Source of the DNA: Bordetella genomosp. 1
GTDB taxonomy: Bacteria > Pseudomonadota > Gammaproteobacteria > Burkholderiales > Burkholderiaceae_B
Direction of reading: 5' to 3'
DNA: 64,000 nt
Assembly: GCF_002261335.1 (NCBI RefSeq)
Contig: NZ_NEVL01000001.1
Coordinates: 992,001 to 1,056,000, forward strand
Numbering within the stretch: the stretch's first letter is position 1; the number at the start of each line of letters is the position of its first letter. A model generated the notes under the pieces. The model was given only the letters and a program-made list of their open reading frames with translations. It ran no database searches and was not told the DNA's origin. Both the position numbers and the translations under genes were made by a program. Below are positions 49,898 through 59,330 of this stretch, in pieces.

Positions 49898-50872
49898 ATG
49901 AGCGCACTATTGGAAGTGAAAAACCTGTCGGTGGAGTTTCCTACCCGGCACGGCACGCTCAAGGCGCTGGACGACGTGTCGTTCTCGATCGCGCCGGGCG
50001 AGGTGCTGGGCGTGGTCGGCGAGTCCGGCGCCGGCAAGTCCCTCACGGGGGCGGCCATCATCGGCCTGCTGGAGCCGCCGGGCCGCGTGAGCGGCGGCGA
50101 GATCCTGCTGTCGGGCCGGCGCATCGACAACCTCGGCGACGAGCAGATGCGGCGCGTGCGCGGACGCGAGATCGGCGCGGTGTTCCAGGATCCGCTAACC
50201 TCGCTCAACCCGCTCTACACGGTGGGGCGCCAGCTGGCCGAGACCATCGTCACGCACCTGCCCATGACGTGGAGCCAGGCGCGCAACCGCGCCATCGAGC
50301 TGCTGGCCTCGACCGGCATTCCGGCGGCGCGCGAGCGCATCGATCACTATCCGCACCAGTTCTCGGGCGGCATGCGGCAACGCGTGGTGATCGCGCTGGC
50401 GCTGGCCGCCGAGCCCAAGCTGGTGGTGGCGGACGAGCCCACCACCGCGCTCGACGTGTCGATCCAGGCCCAGATCATCGACCTGCTCAAGAAGCTGTGC
50501 CGCGAGCAGGGCGCCTCGGTCATGCTGATCACGCACGACATGGGCGTGATCGCGGAGACGGCGGACCGCGTGGCGGTCATGTACGCCGGCCGCCTGGCCG
50601 AGATCGGGCCGGTCGCCGACGTGATCCACCAGCCGCGCCACCCGTACACGGTGGGGCTGATGGGCTCGATCCCGAGCATGAAGGGGCATGTGGAGCGGCT
50701 GGTGCAGATCGACGGCAGCATGCCGCGCCTGAACGCCATTCCGCCGGGCTGTGCCTTCAATCCGCGGTGCGGCCGGCGCATGCCGCGCTGCACGCAGGAG
50801 CGCCCCGAGTTGTTGCCGGCGGGCACGTCCCGCGCGGCCTGTTGGTTGCATGATGTGGAGGAGGCGGCATGA
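49898..50872 (+). CDS. Peptide ABC transporter ATP-binding protein (DppD-like)
   Basis: A 324-residue ATPase with Walker A GESGAGKSLTGAAIIGLL (about residues 38-46), Q-loop VFQDPLTSLNPLYTVGRQLA, signature FSGGMRQRVVIALALA and Walker B LVVADEPTTALDVSIQAQII. The C-terminal oligopeptide-transporter segment with conserved Cys (GCAFNPRCGRRMPRC) resembles the iron-sulfur-type domain seen in DppD. The ATG at 49898 has GAGGTGG just before it; a GTG two codons upstream is possible but less suited. It overlaps the next gene by 4 bases. Confidence 0.94.
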   Translation: MSALLEVKNLSVEFPTRHGTLKALDDVSFSIAPGEVLGVVGESGAGKSLTGAAIIGLLEPPGRVSGGEILLSGRRIDNLGDEQMRRVRGREIGAVFQDPLTSLNPLYTVGRQLAETIVTHLPMTWSQARNRAIELLASTGIPAARERIDHYPHQFSGGMRQRVVIALALAAEPKLVVADEPTTALDVSIQAQIIDLLKKLCREQGASVMLITHDMGVIAETADRVAVMYAGRLAEIGPVADVIHQPRHPYTVGLMGSIPSMKGHVERLVQIDGSMPRLNAIPPGCAFNPRCGRRMPRCTQERPELLPAGTSRAACWLHDVEEAA

Positions 50873-51858
50873 CGGCCCCCCTGGTTTCCGTACGCGACGC
50901 GGCGCGCTGGTTCGACGTGTCGCAACCCTGGCTCGAACGCGTGCTGGCGCGCAAGCCGCGCCAGATGCTGCGCGCCGTGGATGGCGTGTCGTTCGACATC
51001 GCCCGCGGCGAGACACTGGCGCTGGTGGGCGAGTCGGGCTGTGGCAAGTCCACGGTGGCGCGCATGCTGGTGGGCCTGTATGGGCTGACGCGCGGCGAGA
51101 TCGCGTTCGACGGCCAGCCGGTGGCGCGCATGCAGGGCCGTTCCGGCCGGGCGCTGCGGCGCCGCCTGCAGATGATCTTCCAGGATCCCTTCGCCAGCTT
51201 GAACCCGCGCTGGCGCGTGGGCCGCATCATCGCCGAGCCGATGCTCACGCACACCAGCATGAGCGCGGCGGAACGCGAGATCCGCGTGGCCGAGTTGCTG
51301 ACCCAGGTCGGCCTGGACCCGGCCGACCAGCATCGCTATCCGCACCAGTTCTCGGGCGGCCAGCGTCAGCGCATCTCGATCGCGCGCGCGCTCGCCGTGC
51401 GGCCCGAGTTCCTGGTGTGCGACGAGCCGACCTCCGCGCTCGACGTGTCGGTGCAGGCGCAGGTGCTGAACCTGATGAAGGAACTGCAGCGCGAGCTGGG
51501 CCTGACCTACCTGTTCATCTCGCACAATCTGGCCGTGGTGCATCACGTGGCCGACCGCGTCGGCGTGATGTATCTGGGCCGGATCGTGGAGGTGGCGTCG
51601 CGCGACGACCTGTTCGCCCAGCCGCGTCATCCCTACACCCGCATGCTGCTGGAAGCGATTCCGGACCTGGAGGGCACGGGCAAGCGCCGCACGGCCGTGG
51701 CCGGCGAGGTGCCCAACCCGCTCAACCCCCCGCCCGGCTGCACCTTCCACCCGCGCTGCCCCCACGCCAACGACCGCTGCAAACGCGAGGTGCCGGTCGC
51801 CCTGCCCACAGGCGCCGGCGTGGTGGCCTGCCATGCGGTGGAGGAACAGCGGATCTAG
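50869..51858 (+). CDS. Peptide ABC transporter ATP-binding protein (DppF-like)
   Basis: The second ATPase, 329 residues. Walker A is GESGCGKSTVARMLVGL (about residues 53-61), Q-loop IFQDPFASLNPRWRVGRIIA, signature FSGGQRQRISIARALA and Walker B FLVCDEPTSALDVSVQAQVL. The C-terminal Cys motif is PPGCTFHPRCPHANDRC. It completes a five-gene importer (binding protein, two permeases, two ATPases). The ATG overlaps the stop of the DppD-like gene (ATGA). Downstream lies the repeat cluster. Confidence 0.94.
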   Translation: MTAPLVSVRDAARWFDVSQPWLERVLARKPRQMLRAVDGVSFDIARGETLALVGESGCGKSTVARMLVGLYGLTRGEIAFDGQPVARMQGRSGRALRRRLQMIFQDPFASLNPRWRVGRIIAEPMLTHTSMSAAEREIRVAELLTQVGLDPADQHRYPHQFSGGQRQRISIARALAVRPEFLVCDEPTSALDVSVQAQVLNLMKELQRELGLTYLFISHNLAVVHHVADRVGVMYLGRIVEVASRDDLFAQPRHPYTRMLLEAIPDLEGTGKRRTAVAGEVPNPLNPPPGCTFHPRCPHANDRCKREVPVALPTGAGVVACHAVEEQRI

Positions 51859-51903
51859 ACTCCACGCTGCGCCTTGATGCCCCCCCGCGGGGGCGCCTCG
51901 AAA

Positions 51904-52096
51904 AACAAAGGTGTCAGACTACATTTTTGGTGGTTGCCGTCCGCGGAAAATGTAGTCTGACACCATTGTTGGAGTGCCCGTCTGCGGAAAATGCAGTCTG
52001 ACACCTTTGTTGAAAAATGCAGTCTGACACCTTTGTTCTGGCGACGCGCTTCGCGCTTGCGGTGCTTGCAAAACAAAGGTGTCAGACTACATTTTT
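51904..52096. repeat. Cluster of five inverted/direct copies of a 24-25 bp repeat (GGTGTCAGACTACATTTT family)
   Basis: Five near-identical copies of a repeat with core GGTGTCAGACTACATTTT lie between the importer operon and the next gene. Copies at 51904-51928 and 52072-52096 are in plus orientation; copies at 51947-51970, 51988-52011 and 52013-52037 are inverted. They differ from each other only at one or two bases (TGTAGT/TGCAGT, CATTG/CTTTG). The first and second form a hairpin of 24 paired positions with one mismatch; the fourth and fifth can form another. No transposase gene is near. It looks like a REP- or MITE-like element array. Direct function is unknown, though transcript ending or protection after the operon is possible. 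Confidence 0.85.
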
Positions 52097-52113
52097 GCTG
52101 GTGCCCAGCAGCG

Positions 52114-52141
52114 AAAAGCCCGCTTTGGAAGCGGGCTCTTT
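52114..52141. terminator. Bidirectional Rho-independent terminator
   Basis: A 9-bp stem AGCCCGCTT / AAGCGGGCT (52117-52125 with 52129-52137) has a 3-base loop, with TTTT reading out on the minus strand and CTCTTTC on the plus strand. It can end both the minus-strand hypothetical gene (stop at 52145) and read-through from the peptide importer operon. Confidence 0.75.
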
Positions 52142-52144
52142 CAT

Positions 52145-52678
52145 TCAATGCCGGTGCGGGCTGGGCGGGACGGCGCGGCGCAGGGCGTCGTCGTCGGGGT
52201 CGTCCTGGTTGTCGTCGTCATCGTCGTCTTCGTCGTCCTCATCCTCGTCCTCCGGCGCTTCATCGGAGAAGGCGAAGGGCAGCATGTCTTCGAGCTCGTC
52301 CGACCAGGCGCATTCCTCGCCTTCCTGGTCGAGCTTGACGAAGCGCTCGCCCTCGACGAGCGTGATCTGCACCGCCCAGAGGTAGACGCAGTCGTAGGCC
52401 TGGCTGGCGCTGTCGGGCAGGCCGCCGCGGCCGCCGAGCAGGCGGGCGCCGGGGCCGCCCATCTGCACGTGCGGCTGGTCGTCGTCGGCCTCGTCGCCGT
52501 CGGTGTCCAGCGCCACGCCGAAGGTGGCCCATTCGGTGCCTTCCTCGGCCTTGCCCACCTCGACCAGCACCGGCCGGCCCAGGTACGCGGACATGGCGTC
52601 GGCCGTCTTGGCGAGCATGTCGAGTTCGGTCGTGCTGAACACGGAGAGCGAGGCGGGGGGCTGGTGCGTGGCGGACAT
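52145..52678 (-). CDS. Hypothetical protein with a highly acidic C-terminal tail
   Basis: A 177-residue cytoplasmic protein I do not recognise. The body (residues 1-130) has LSVFSTTELDMLAKTADAMS and DCVYLWAVQITLVEGERFVK, mixed alpha/beta in appearance; the last 45 residues are almost all Asp and Glu (EDEDEDDEDDDDDDNQDD). No signal peptide. I start it at the ATG at 52678; an upstream in-frame start at 52813 adds an Arg/Pro-rich, unlikely leader. It is followed by a terminator and is divergent from a DMT-family transporter gene. Function is not known. Confidence 0.7.
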   Translation of the reverse strand: MSATHQPPASLSVFSTTELDMLAKTADAMSAYLGRPVLVEVGKAEEGTEWATFGVALDTDGDEADDDQPHVQMGGPGARLLGGRGGLPDSASQAYDCVYLWAVQITLVEGERFVKLDQEGEECAWSDELEDMLPFAFSDEAPEDEDEDDEDDDDDDNQDDPDDDALRRAVPPSPHRH

Positions 52679-52794
52679 GGCGGATCTGGGTAAGGGTGGA
52701 ACGGGACCGGCGGTTCCCGCGTGCCCGGCAGGGTCACCGGGCGGGGGGCGGGTCCGAGAGCGTACTATGCGCGGGTTTTTTCCAGAATTTTGCC

Positions 52795-53682
52795 ATGACC
52801 GCCGCCGCCTCACCCCGATTCATGCTGTATCCGCTCTTTGCCGCCCTGATCTGGTCGGTCAATATGGTGGTGACCAAGATGGCCGCCACCAGCATCTCGC
52901 CGGCGGCCATCGGCTTCTATCGCTGGGTGTTGGCGGCCGTCCTGCTCGCGCCGTTCGCCCTGCCGGGCACGCTGCGCCAATGGGACCGGATCCGGCCCAA
53001 TCTGTGGCGGCTGGGCGTGCTGGGCGCGCTCGGCATGGCGCTCTACCAGGGCCTGGCCTATGTGGCCGCGGCCAGCACCACCGCCACCAACATGGGCATC
53101 ATCACCGCGATGGTGCCGCTGCTCACCATCGGCGTGGGCTCGCTCGTGTTGCGCGAGCGGCCGGCGGCCACCGCGCTGATCGGTGCCCTGGTATCGCTGT
53201 TCGGCCTGGCCCTGCTGCTGGGCAAGGGCGACCCGATGCAACTGCTGCGCGCCGGCGTGAATGTCGGGGACGGGCTGATGGGCCTGGCGGCGCTGGCCTA
53301 CGCGCTCTACGGCATCCTGTTGCGCAAGTGGTCGCTGCCGATCGGGCCGTGGCAGTCGCTGTTCGTGCAGGTGCTGTTCGGCGTGCTGTTCCAGATCCCC
53401 ACCTTCACGCTGGCCGCGCCCTCGCCGCTGAATGCGGAAAACATCCCGCTGGTGCTGTACGCCGGCATCTTCCCCTCGCTGTTCGCGCCCTTTCTGTGGA
53501 TGCAGGGCGTGCGTCATCTCGGGCCCAATCGCGCCAGTCTGTTCCTCAACCTGATGCCGGTCGGCACGGTCGCGATCGCCGTGGTGGCGCTCGACGAGGT
53601 GCCGCATCTGTACCACGTGGTGGGCGGCCTGCTGGCGCTGGCCGGGGTCAGCCTGGCCCAATGGCGGGGGCGGCGCGCCTGA
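52795..53682 (+). CDS. EamA/DMT-family transporter
   Basis: A 10-TM drug/metabolite transporter of 295 residues with two EamA repeats: the first opens FAALIWSVNMVVTKMAATSI and the second has ALAYALYGILLRKWSLPIGP. These proteins export amino acids, drugs or metabolites; the substrate cannot be told. The start ATG at 52795 gives the standard N-terminus; an upstream extension would be Arg/Gly-rich. It stands between the divergent acidic hypothetical gene and ettA (78-base gap), probably as its own unit. Confidence 0.92.
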   Translation: MTAAASPRFMLYPLFAALIWSVNMVVTKMAATSISPAAIGFYRWVLAAVLLAPFALPGTLRQWDRIRPNLWRLGVLGALGMALYQGLAYVAAASTTATNMGIITAMVPLLTIGVGSLVLRERPAATALIGALVSLFGLALLLGKGDPMQLLRAGVNVGDGLMGLAALAYALYGILLRKWSLPIGPWQSLFVQVLFGVLFQIPTFTLAAPSPLNAENIPLVLYAGIFPSLFAPFLWMQGVRHLGPNRASLFLNLMPVGTVAIAVVALDEVPHLYHVVGGLLALAGVSLAQWRGRRA

Positions 53683-53760
53683 GCGCGCGGGGTCGCGGGC
53701 GGGCCGGCCCCAGGTGGCCTACAATCCAGTCTTTCGCAATCTTCGTCCGTTTCAGAGTCC

Positions 53761-55434
<1,674 letters not shown>

Positions 55435-55462
55435 GCCTCGCCCTTCGCGGCGGGTTCGAGAG

Positions 55463-55490
55463 GAGGCCGGCATGTCCGGCCTCTTTCTTT
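55463..55490 (+). terminator. Rho-independent terminator after ettA
   Basis: Stem GAGGCCGG / CCGGCCTC (55463-55470 with 55476-55483), loop CATGT, followed by TTTCTTT on the plus strand, 28 bases after the ettA stop. Confidence 0.75.
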
Positions 55491-55560
55491 GGCGGCGCGG
55501 CCTTGGGGTACGCTCTGGGGAGGCCGTCCGCCGGGCGGCGATCGCACCGGAGTCTTCTTC

Positions 55561-56100
55561 ATGAGCAAGCTGTTGCAGGCCGATGCGGCCACCCTCTTGA
55601 TCGTGGACATGCAGTCTCGCCTGATGCCCGCCATCGACCGCGGCGAGGCGGTGCTGGCCGCCGCCCACAAGCTCGCCCAGGCGGCGCGCCTGCTCGACGT
55701 GCCGGTGGTCGCCACCGAGCACCACAGCCGCATGCTCGGCACCACGGTCGCGCCGCTGGCTGACACGCTGCAGTCCACCTTCCAGAAGATGCACTTCTCG
55801 GCGATGCGCGAACCCGGCTTCGAGGCCTGGCTCCCGCCCGCGCGCAAGACCATCCTGGTGGCCGGCTGCGAGGCCCACATCTGCGTGCTGCAGACCGTGA
55901 TCGGGCTGGCCGAACAGGGCTACCGCGCGGTGCTGGTGTCGGACGCATCAGGCTCGCGCCAGCCCGCCGACCATCATGCGGCGCTGCGCCGCGCCCGCTC
56001 GGCCGGCGCCGACATCGTCACCACCGAGATGGCGATCTTCGAATGGCTCGAGACCTGCGAACATCCCCGGTTCCGCGACGCGTTACGCCTGGTTAAATAG
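55561..56100 (+). CDS. Isochorismatase-like cysteine hydrolase (YcaC-type)
   Basis: A 179-residue member of the isochorismatase-like hydrolase family. The catalytic triad is visible: Asp16 in LLIVDMQSRLMP, Lys76 in FQKMHFSAM and Cys108 in VAGCEAHICVLQT. Other members act on nicotinamide, N-carbamoyl compounds or unknown amides; this one resembles the YcaC group of unknown substrate. The upstream open frame (24 extra residues) is not homologous and I use the ATG at 55561. It lies between ettA (terminated) and a small lipoprotein gene; no functional link is seen. Confidence 0.88.
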   Translation: MSKLLQADAATLLIVDMQSRLMPAIDRGEAVLAAAHKLAQAARLLDVPVVATEHHSRMLGTTVAPLADTLQSTFQKMHFSAMREPGFEAWLPPARKTILVAGCEAHICVLQTVIGLAEQGYRAVLVSDASGSRQPADHHAALRRARSAGADIVTTEMAIFEWLETCEHPRFRDALRLVK

Positions 56101-56344
56101 GGGCGCATGGCTTGCAACAATCCCCGGGGTGTGCCCGTCATTTCCCATGGATGGACACAAAAATTGGGCAAACTTCACAGCAAATCGGGGACCCTTTTGC
56201 GATCCTGAAGGCTCTGAATCTATAGGGGCAACGCATGCCGCCATGGGGGCGGGATCGAAACTTGCGGGAGTCCACACCACCGCGTAACGGTCCGGCCGCC
56301 ATCGGCAAAATGCGCGGTCCCTGGCACAACAATAGGAGCCGATC
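56101..56344. promoter_or_regulatory. Upstream region of the glycine-zipper lipoprotein gene
   Basis: No gene is seen in these 244 bases. The only promoter-like pair is TTGCGA (56197-56202) and TATAGG (56221-56226) with an 18-base spacer, four of six matches each, giving a leader of about 110 bases. Confidence 0.35.
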
Positions 56345-56566
56345 ATGAAACTCGCTACCCTGTCCAAAGTCAGCCTTGCCGCCATCCTGGCGGTCACCAT
56401 GGCCGGTTGTTCCTCCTGGGACGGCATGAGCCATCGCCAGAAGAGCGCCGTCGGCGGCGCAGCGCTGGGCGGTGTGGCCGGCGCAGTCATCACCAACGGC
56501 GGCGTGCTCGGCACGGTCGGTGGCGCGGCCCTGGGCGGCGTGATCGGCGACCAGGTCGGCAAGTAA
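56345..56566 (+). CDS. Small glycine-zipper lipoprotein (OsmB-like)
   Basis: A 73-residue protein with a lipoprotein signal peptide (SLAAILAVTMAGC, lipid-acceptor Cys at residue 22) and one long Gly/Ala helix pattern (AVGGAALGGVAGAVITNGG, then GGAALGGVIGDQVGK) typical of the glycine-zipper outer-membrane family that includes OsmB and SlyB-type proteins. It probably sits in the outer membrane; the stress role of relatives is not proven here. AGGAG is seven bases before the ATG. A possible promoter (TTGCGA at 56197, TATAGG at 56221, 18-base spacer) lies upstream. A strong terminator follows. Confidence 0.85.
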   Translation: MKLATLSKVSLAAILAVTMAGCSSWDGMSHRQKSAVGGAALGGVAGAVITNGGVLGTVGGAALGGVIGDQVGK

Positions 56567-56590
56567 GACGCCCCGCGTCTGCGCCCAAGC

Positions 56591-56634
56591 ACAATGCCCC
56601 GTCCGGCGCGAGCCGGACGGGGCATTGTTTTTTG
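56591..56634 (+). terminator. Rho-independent terminator after the lipoprotein gene
   Basis: A perfect 16-bp stem (56591-56606 with 56613-56628) with a 6-base loop CGCGAG is followed by six T residues on the plus strand. Confidence 0.92.
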
Positions 56635-56673
56635 GGAGGCGGGCGGCCGGGGAGGGCCGGATGGGCGGGGCGC

Positions 56674-57024
56674 TCAGTCCTGGCGGGCCAGGTCGGCGCT
56701 GTCCTGCATGTCGGCGACGGCGCGCTGGTACAGGCGCTGTGCGTAGTCGACCTCGACGTCGAGCGACTTCAGGTGATATTCCTGGTCTTCGACGCAGTTG
56801 TCGTATTTGATCTTCGCTTCGTAATAGCTCAGGCCGGTGTTGCGCAGGCTATTGATGAAGGCTTCGCGCGAATTGCGCAATACGTCGAGGTTCTTCTCGC
56901 CGTAGTCGTAGATGTAGCGGGCCCGGGTGAGGCGGTCGGCGGCCTGGCGCAGCTGTTCGCGCAGCGCCTGCCCCCTGTCTTGCGTCACGTCGGAAAGATC
57001 CTGGTCCATCATGCCGCGCATCAT
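56674..57024 (-). CDS. Small helical hypothetical protein
   Basis: A 116-residue protein (from this start) not recognised as a named family. Its sequence is strongly helical, with repeated charged heptads (QALREQLRQAADRLTRARYI; DVEVDYAQRLYQRAVADMQD) and several Tyr, suggesting a coiled coil. No signal peptide or membrane segment. The start is uncertain: ATG codons lie at 57024, 57021, 57012 and 57009, and a TATGAT hexamer overlaps the first of them. If that is a -10 box, translation would begin at 57012. It is downstream of infA on the same strand (62-base gap). Confidence 0.6.
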   Translation of the reverse strand: MMRGMMDQDLSDVTQDRGQALREQLRQAADRLTRARYIYDYGEKNLDVLRNSREAFINSLRNTGLSYYEAKIKYDNCVEDQEYHLKSLDVEVDYAQRLYQRAVADMQDSADLARQD

Positions 57025-57086
57025 ACCCAAACGGGTCGACGTCCGTTCGGCAGGACAGAGCCAGGATTCCGGGCCAGAGCGCCCGA

Positions 57087-57353
57087 TCAGCGGCGATGCT
57101 GGGGACGGGAAGCCGGGGGCGGACCGCCGCGCTCGTCTTTGTGACGGAAGTTGATGCGGCCCTTGGTCAGGTCATAGGGCGACATTTCCAGGGTCACGCG
57201 GTCACCCGCCAGGATGCGGATGCGGTGCTTGCGGATGCGGCCGGATGCGTAAGCACCCACTTCGACGCCATTGTCCAGCGTCACGCGGTAGCGGCTATCG
57301 GGCAGGACTTCGTCTACCACGCCATTCAGTTCGATGAGTTCTTCTTTCGCCAT
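57087..57353 (-). CDS. infA: Translation initiation factor IF-1, extended form
   Basis: IF-1 binds the ribosomal A site during initiation. The 88-residue protein has the complete OB fold ([20 protein letters not shown], then [20 protein letters not shown] and [13 protein letters not shown]) plus a 15-residue basic C-terminal tail ([18 protein letters not shown]) beyond the canonical 72 residues. AGGAG is nine bases upstream of the ATG. It stands alone and not next to secY/rpmJ, so it is probably a second IF-1 copy, as Burkholderiales often have; cold or stress regulation is possible but not shown. An upstream open frame is not coding. Confidence 0.92.
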   Translation of the reverse strand: MAKEELIELNGVVDEVLPDSRYRVTLDNGVEVGAYASGRIRKHRIRILAGDRVTLEMSPYDLTKGRINFRHKDERGGPPPASRPQHRR

Positions 57354-57837
57354 CTTGTATATCTCCTTGTCAAGCGCGGCGGGGCGGTGGCAACCGCGAG
57401 TGCTACGCAGCGATCCCAGACGGGGGACAGATTGAATCCAAGCGCAAACGCCGGATACCGACTCGGGTACGGGCCATGGGACCTGACCGGAGCCAGGAGG
57501 GGGCGGGTACTCGCCGCTGGGGCAGTGTGCGCCAGGTGGCGCGGCTAGGTCGCGACGGAAAAAACCAACCGTCGGAAGAAGCTGTGGAGATGCCGGGTAA
57601 CGGTAAAACCGCCGCGAGGCATCCTGGGAAAGCCGCCAATGCTGCCTCGGCGACCGCGTAAAGACACGAACCGGGTAACGGCAGAAAAACGGCTTCCTGC
57701 GGAAAATCAACACCTTATTGTAGCGTGGATACCACGTTTTCGCCACCCAGCGGTCATTCCTGACCGCAATGTGGGCGGATCCGTGGCGTCACTGCCACAC
57801 CGGCCGTCTTCCGGGCCGGGGAAGGCGCCGGCGCGGC
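57354..57837. promoter_or_regulatory. Long intergenic region upstream of infA
   Basis: No gene is supported in these 484 bases between the GFA-family gene and infA (both minus strand). It contains two related segments, GGGTAACGGTAAAACCGCC near 57596 and GGGTAACGGCAGAAAAACGG near 57675, and an AT-rich patch with TTGTAGCG near 57717. It probably holds the infA promoter and a long leader. No consensus promoter is certain. Confidence 0.4.
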
Positions 57838-58236
57838 TCAGGGCAGCGGTCCGGGATGCTGCGGCAGATCGTCGGTGATCTCGTACCAGGGCGCCTTGCT
57901 GGCCACGTGCACATGGCACGCCGGACGCACGCCCGGGTCGTCGTCGAGCGCGCCCAGCGGCAGCCCGTAGGCCTCGGGATGGGCATCGAAGCGCGACAGC
58001 AGGGGCGTGCCGCAGGCGCTGCAGAAGCCGCGGTAGGTGCCCGGCGAGGAGCTGTACCAGGTGATGTCGCTTTCGCCGCGGGTCCACTTGAACGCGTCCG
58101 TCGGCACCGAGGCGTGGCTGCGGAACGCGCCGCCCTGGGCCTTGCGGCACATCGAACAGTGGCAATTGAGCGCATCCGAGAGCGCGCCGTCGATCTCGTA
58201 GGCCACGCGGCCACACAAGCAGGATCCATGCAACAT
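57838..58236 (-). CDS. GFA-family protein (glutathione-dependent formaldehyde-activating enzyme-like)
   Basis: A 132-residue zinc protein of the GFA/CENP-V fold. It has the metal-binding pattern CLCGRVAYEI, then LNCHCSMCRKAQGGAFRSH and CSACGTPLLSRFD, with seven Cys positioned for two zinc ions. The original member binds the glutathione-formaldehyde adduct; most homologues have unknown roles. I use the ATG at 58236; a TTG 12 codons upstream would extend it. It is separated from infA by a long gap and is divergent from phnC. Confidence 0.85.
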   Translation of the reverse strand: MLHGSCLCGRVAYEIDGALSDALNCHCSMCRKAQGGAFRSHASVPTDAFKWTRGESDITWYSSSPGTYRGFCSACGTPLLSRFDAHPEAYGLPLGALDDDPGVRPACHVHVASKAPWYEITDDLPQHPGPLP

Positions 58237-58451
58237 GATGTAGACGTCCGGTACGGAAGTGGATCGATGCAATACATGGTGACTATACCGAGAACCGCGC
58301 CAGCCGGGGCTCGCGGCCGATTGTGACGGCCAGGTTTCAAGACCTGTTCCGACCCTGTCATTTTTCTGGCATCGGACATGCGCGGCGTCATCAGCCGGTC
58401 ACTCCCCGCCCACAAAATGCCCAGCGTCAACGAACACCAAGGGGTCGTGCC

Positions 58452-59279
58452 ATGCCGAACTACGCCATCGAAGTCGAAGGCCTGTCCAAAACCTTCGCCG
58501 GCAAGCCGGCGCTGCAGCGCATCGATCTGCGCATCGAGGAGGGCGAGATGGTGGCCCTGCTCGGCGCCTCCGGTTCGGGCAAGTCCACGCTGCTGCGCCA
58601 CCTGGCCGGCTTCGTGGCGGGCGATGCCGGCTCGGGCCGCGTCACGGTCAACGGCACGCTGATCCAGCAGTCGGGCCGCATGAGCCGCGGCGTGCGCCGC
58701 GCCCGCGCCGGCATCGGCTTCGTGTTCCAGCAATTCAACCTGGTGGGCCGCCTGCCCGTCATCACCAACGTGCTCACCGGCATGCTGCCGCGCGTGCCGC
58801 TGTGGCGCAGCCTGCTGCGCGTGTTCCGCCGCGACGAGATCGCGATCGGCTGCGAGGCGCTGGCGCAGGTCGGCATCGGCGACCACGCCTGGCAGCGCGC
58901 GTCCACGCTCTCGGGCGGCCAGCAGCAGCGCGCCGCCATCGCCCGCACGCTGGTGCAGAACGCCCGCGTGATCCTGGCCGACGAGCCCATCGCCTCGCTC
59001 GATCCCGAATCGTCGCGCCGCGTGATGGACACGCTGGCCCAGATCAATCGCGACCGCGGCGTGGCCGTGGTGGTGTCGCTGCACCAGGTCGATGTGGCGC
59101 TGCGCTACTGCCCGCGCGTCGTGGCGCTGCGCCACGGCCGCGTGGTCTACGACGGCCCGGCGCGCAATCTCACGCAGGCCATGCTGCAAGACCTCTACGG
59201 CGCCGACCTCGGCGAGCTGCTGCCGGCCCAGCCGGGCACGCGCGCGCCGCTGGTCGAGCCGGCGCTGGCGCTCGCCTGA
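58452..59279 (+). CDS. phnC: Phosphonate ABC transporter ATP-binding protein
   Basis: The ATPase of a phosphonate/phosphite-type importer (275 residues). Walker A is [17 protein letters not shown] (about residues 36-44), Q-loop [20 protein letters not shown], signature [18 protein letters not shown], Walker [21 protein letters not shown]. The [18 protein letters not shown] segment is PhnC-specific. The start ATG at 58452 fits the family; an in-frame extension upstream is not homologous. It is followed by phnD (51-base gap) and phnE in the same orientation. Confidence 0.94.
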   Translation: MPNYAIEVEGLSKTFAGKPALQRIDLRIEEGEMVALLGASGSGKSTLLRHLAGFVAGDAGSGRVTVNGTLIQQSGRMSRGVRRARAGIGFVFQQFNLVGRLPVITNVLTGMLPRVPLWRSLLRVFRRDEIAIGCEALAQVGIGDHAWQRASTLSGGQQQRAAIARTLVQNARVILADEPIASLDPESSRRVMDTLAQINRDRGVAVVVSLHQVDVALRYCPRVVALRHGRVVYDGPARNLTQAMLQDLYGADLGELLPAQPGTRAPLVEPALALA

Positions 59280-59330
59280 TCCGCAATCTTCCGCTGTTCT
59301 CACCCACCGGCTTACCTACGGAGCCTCTTC

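Noticed and set aside
51904-52096. Possible CRISPR array
   Set aside because: Repeats lie in both orientations, spacing is irregular (1 to 34 bases) and there are no cas genes.
57354-57746. In-frame N-terminal extension of IF-1
   Set aside because: IF-1 homology, the ribosome-binding site and the ATG at 57353 all agree; the extension is not conserved-looking and is rich in stop-avoiding Arg/Pro.
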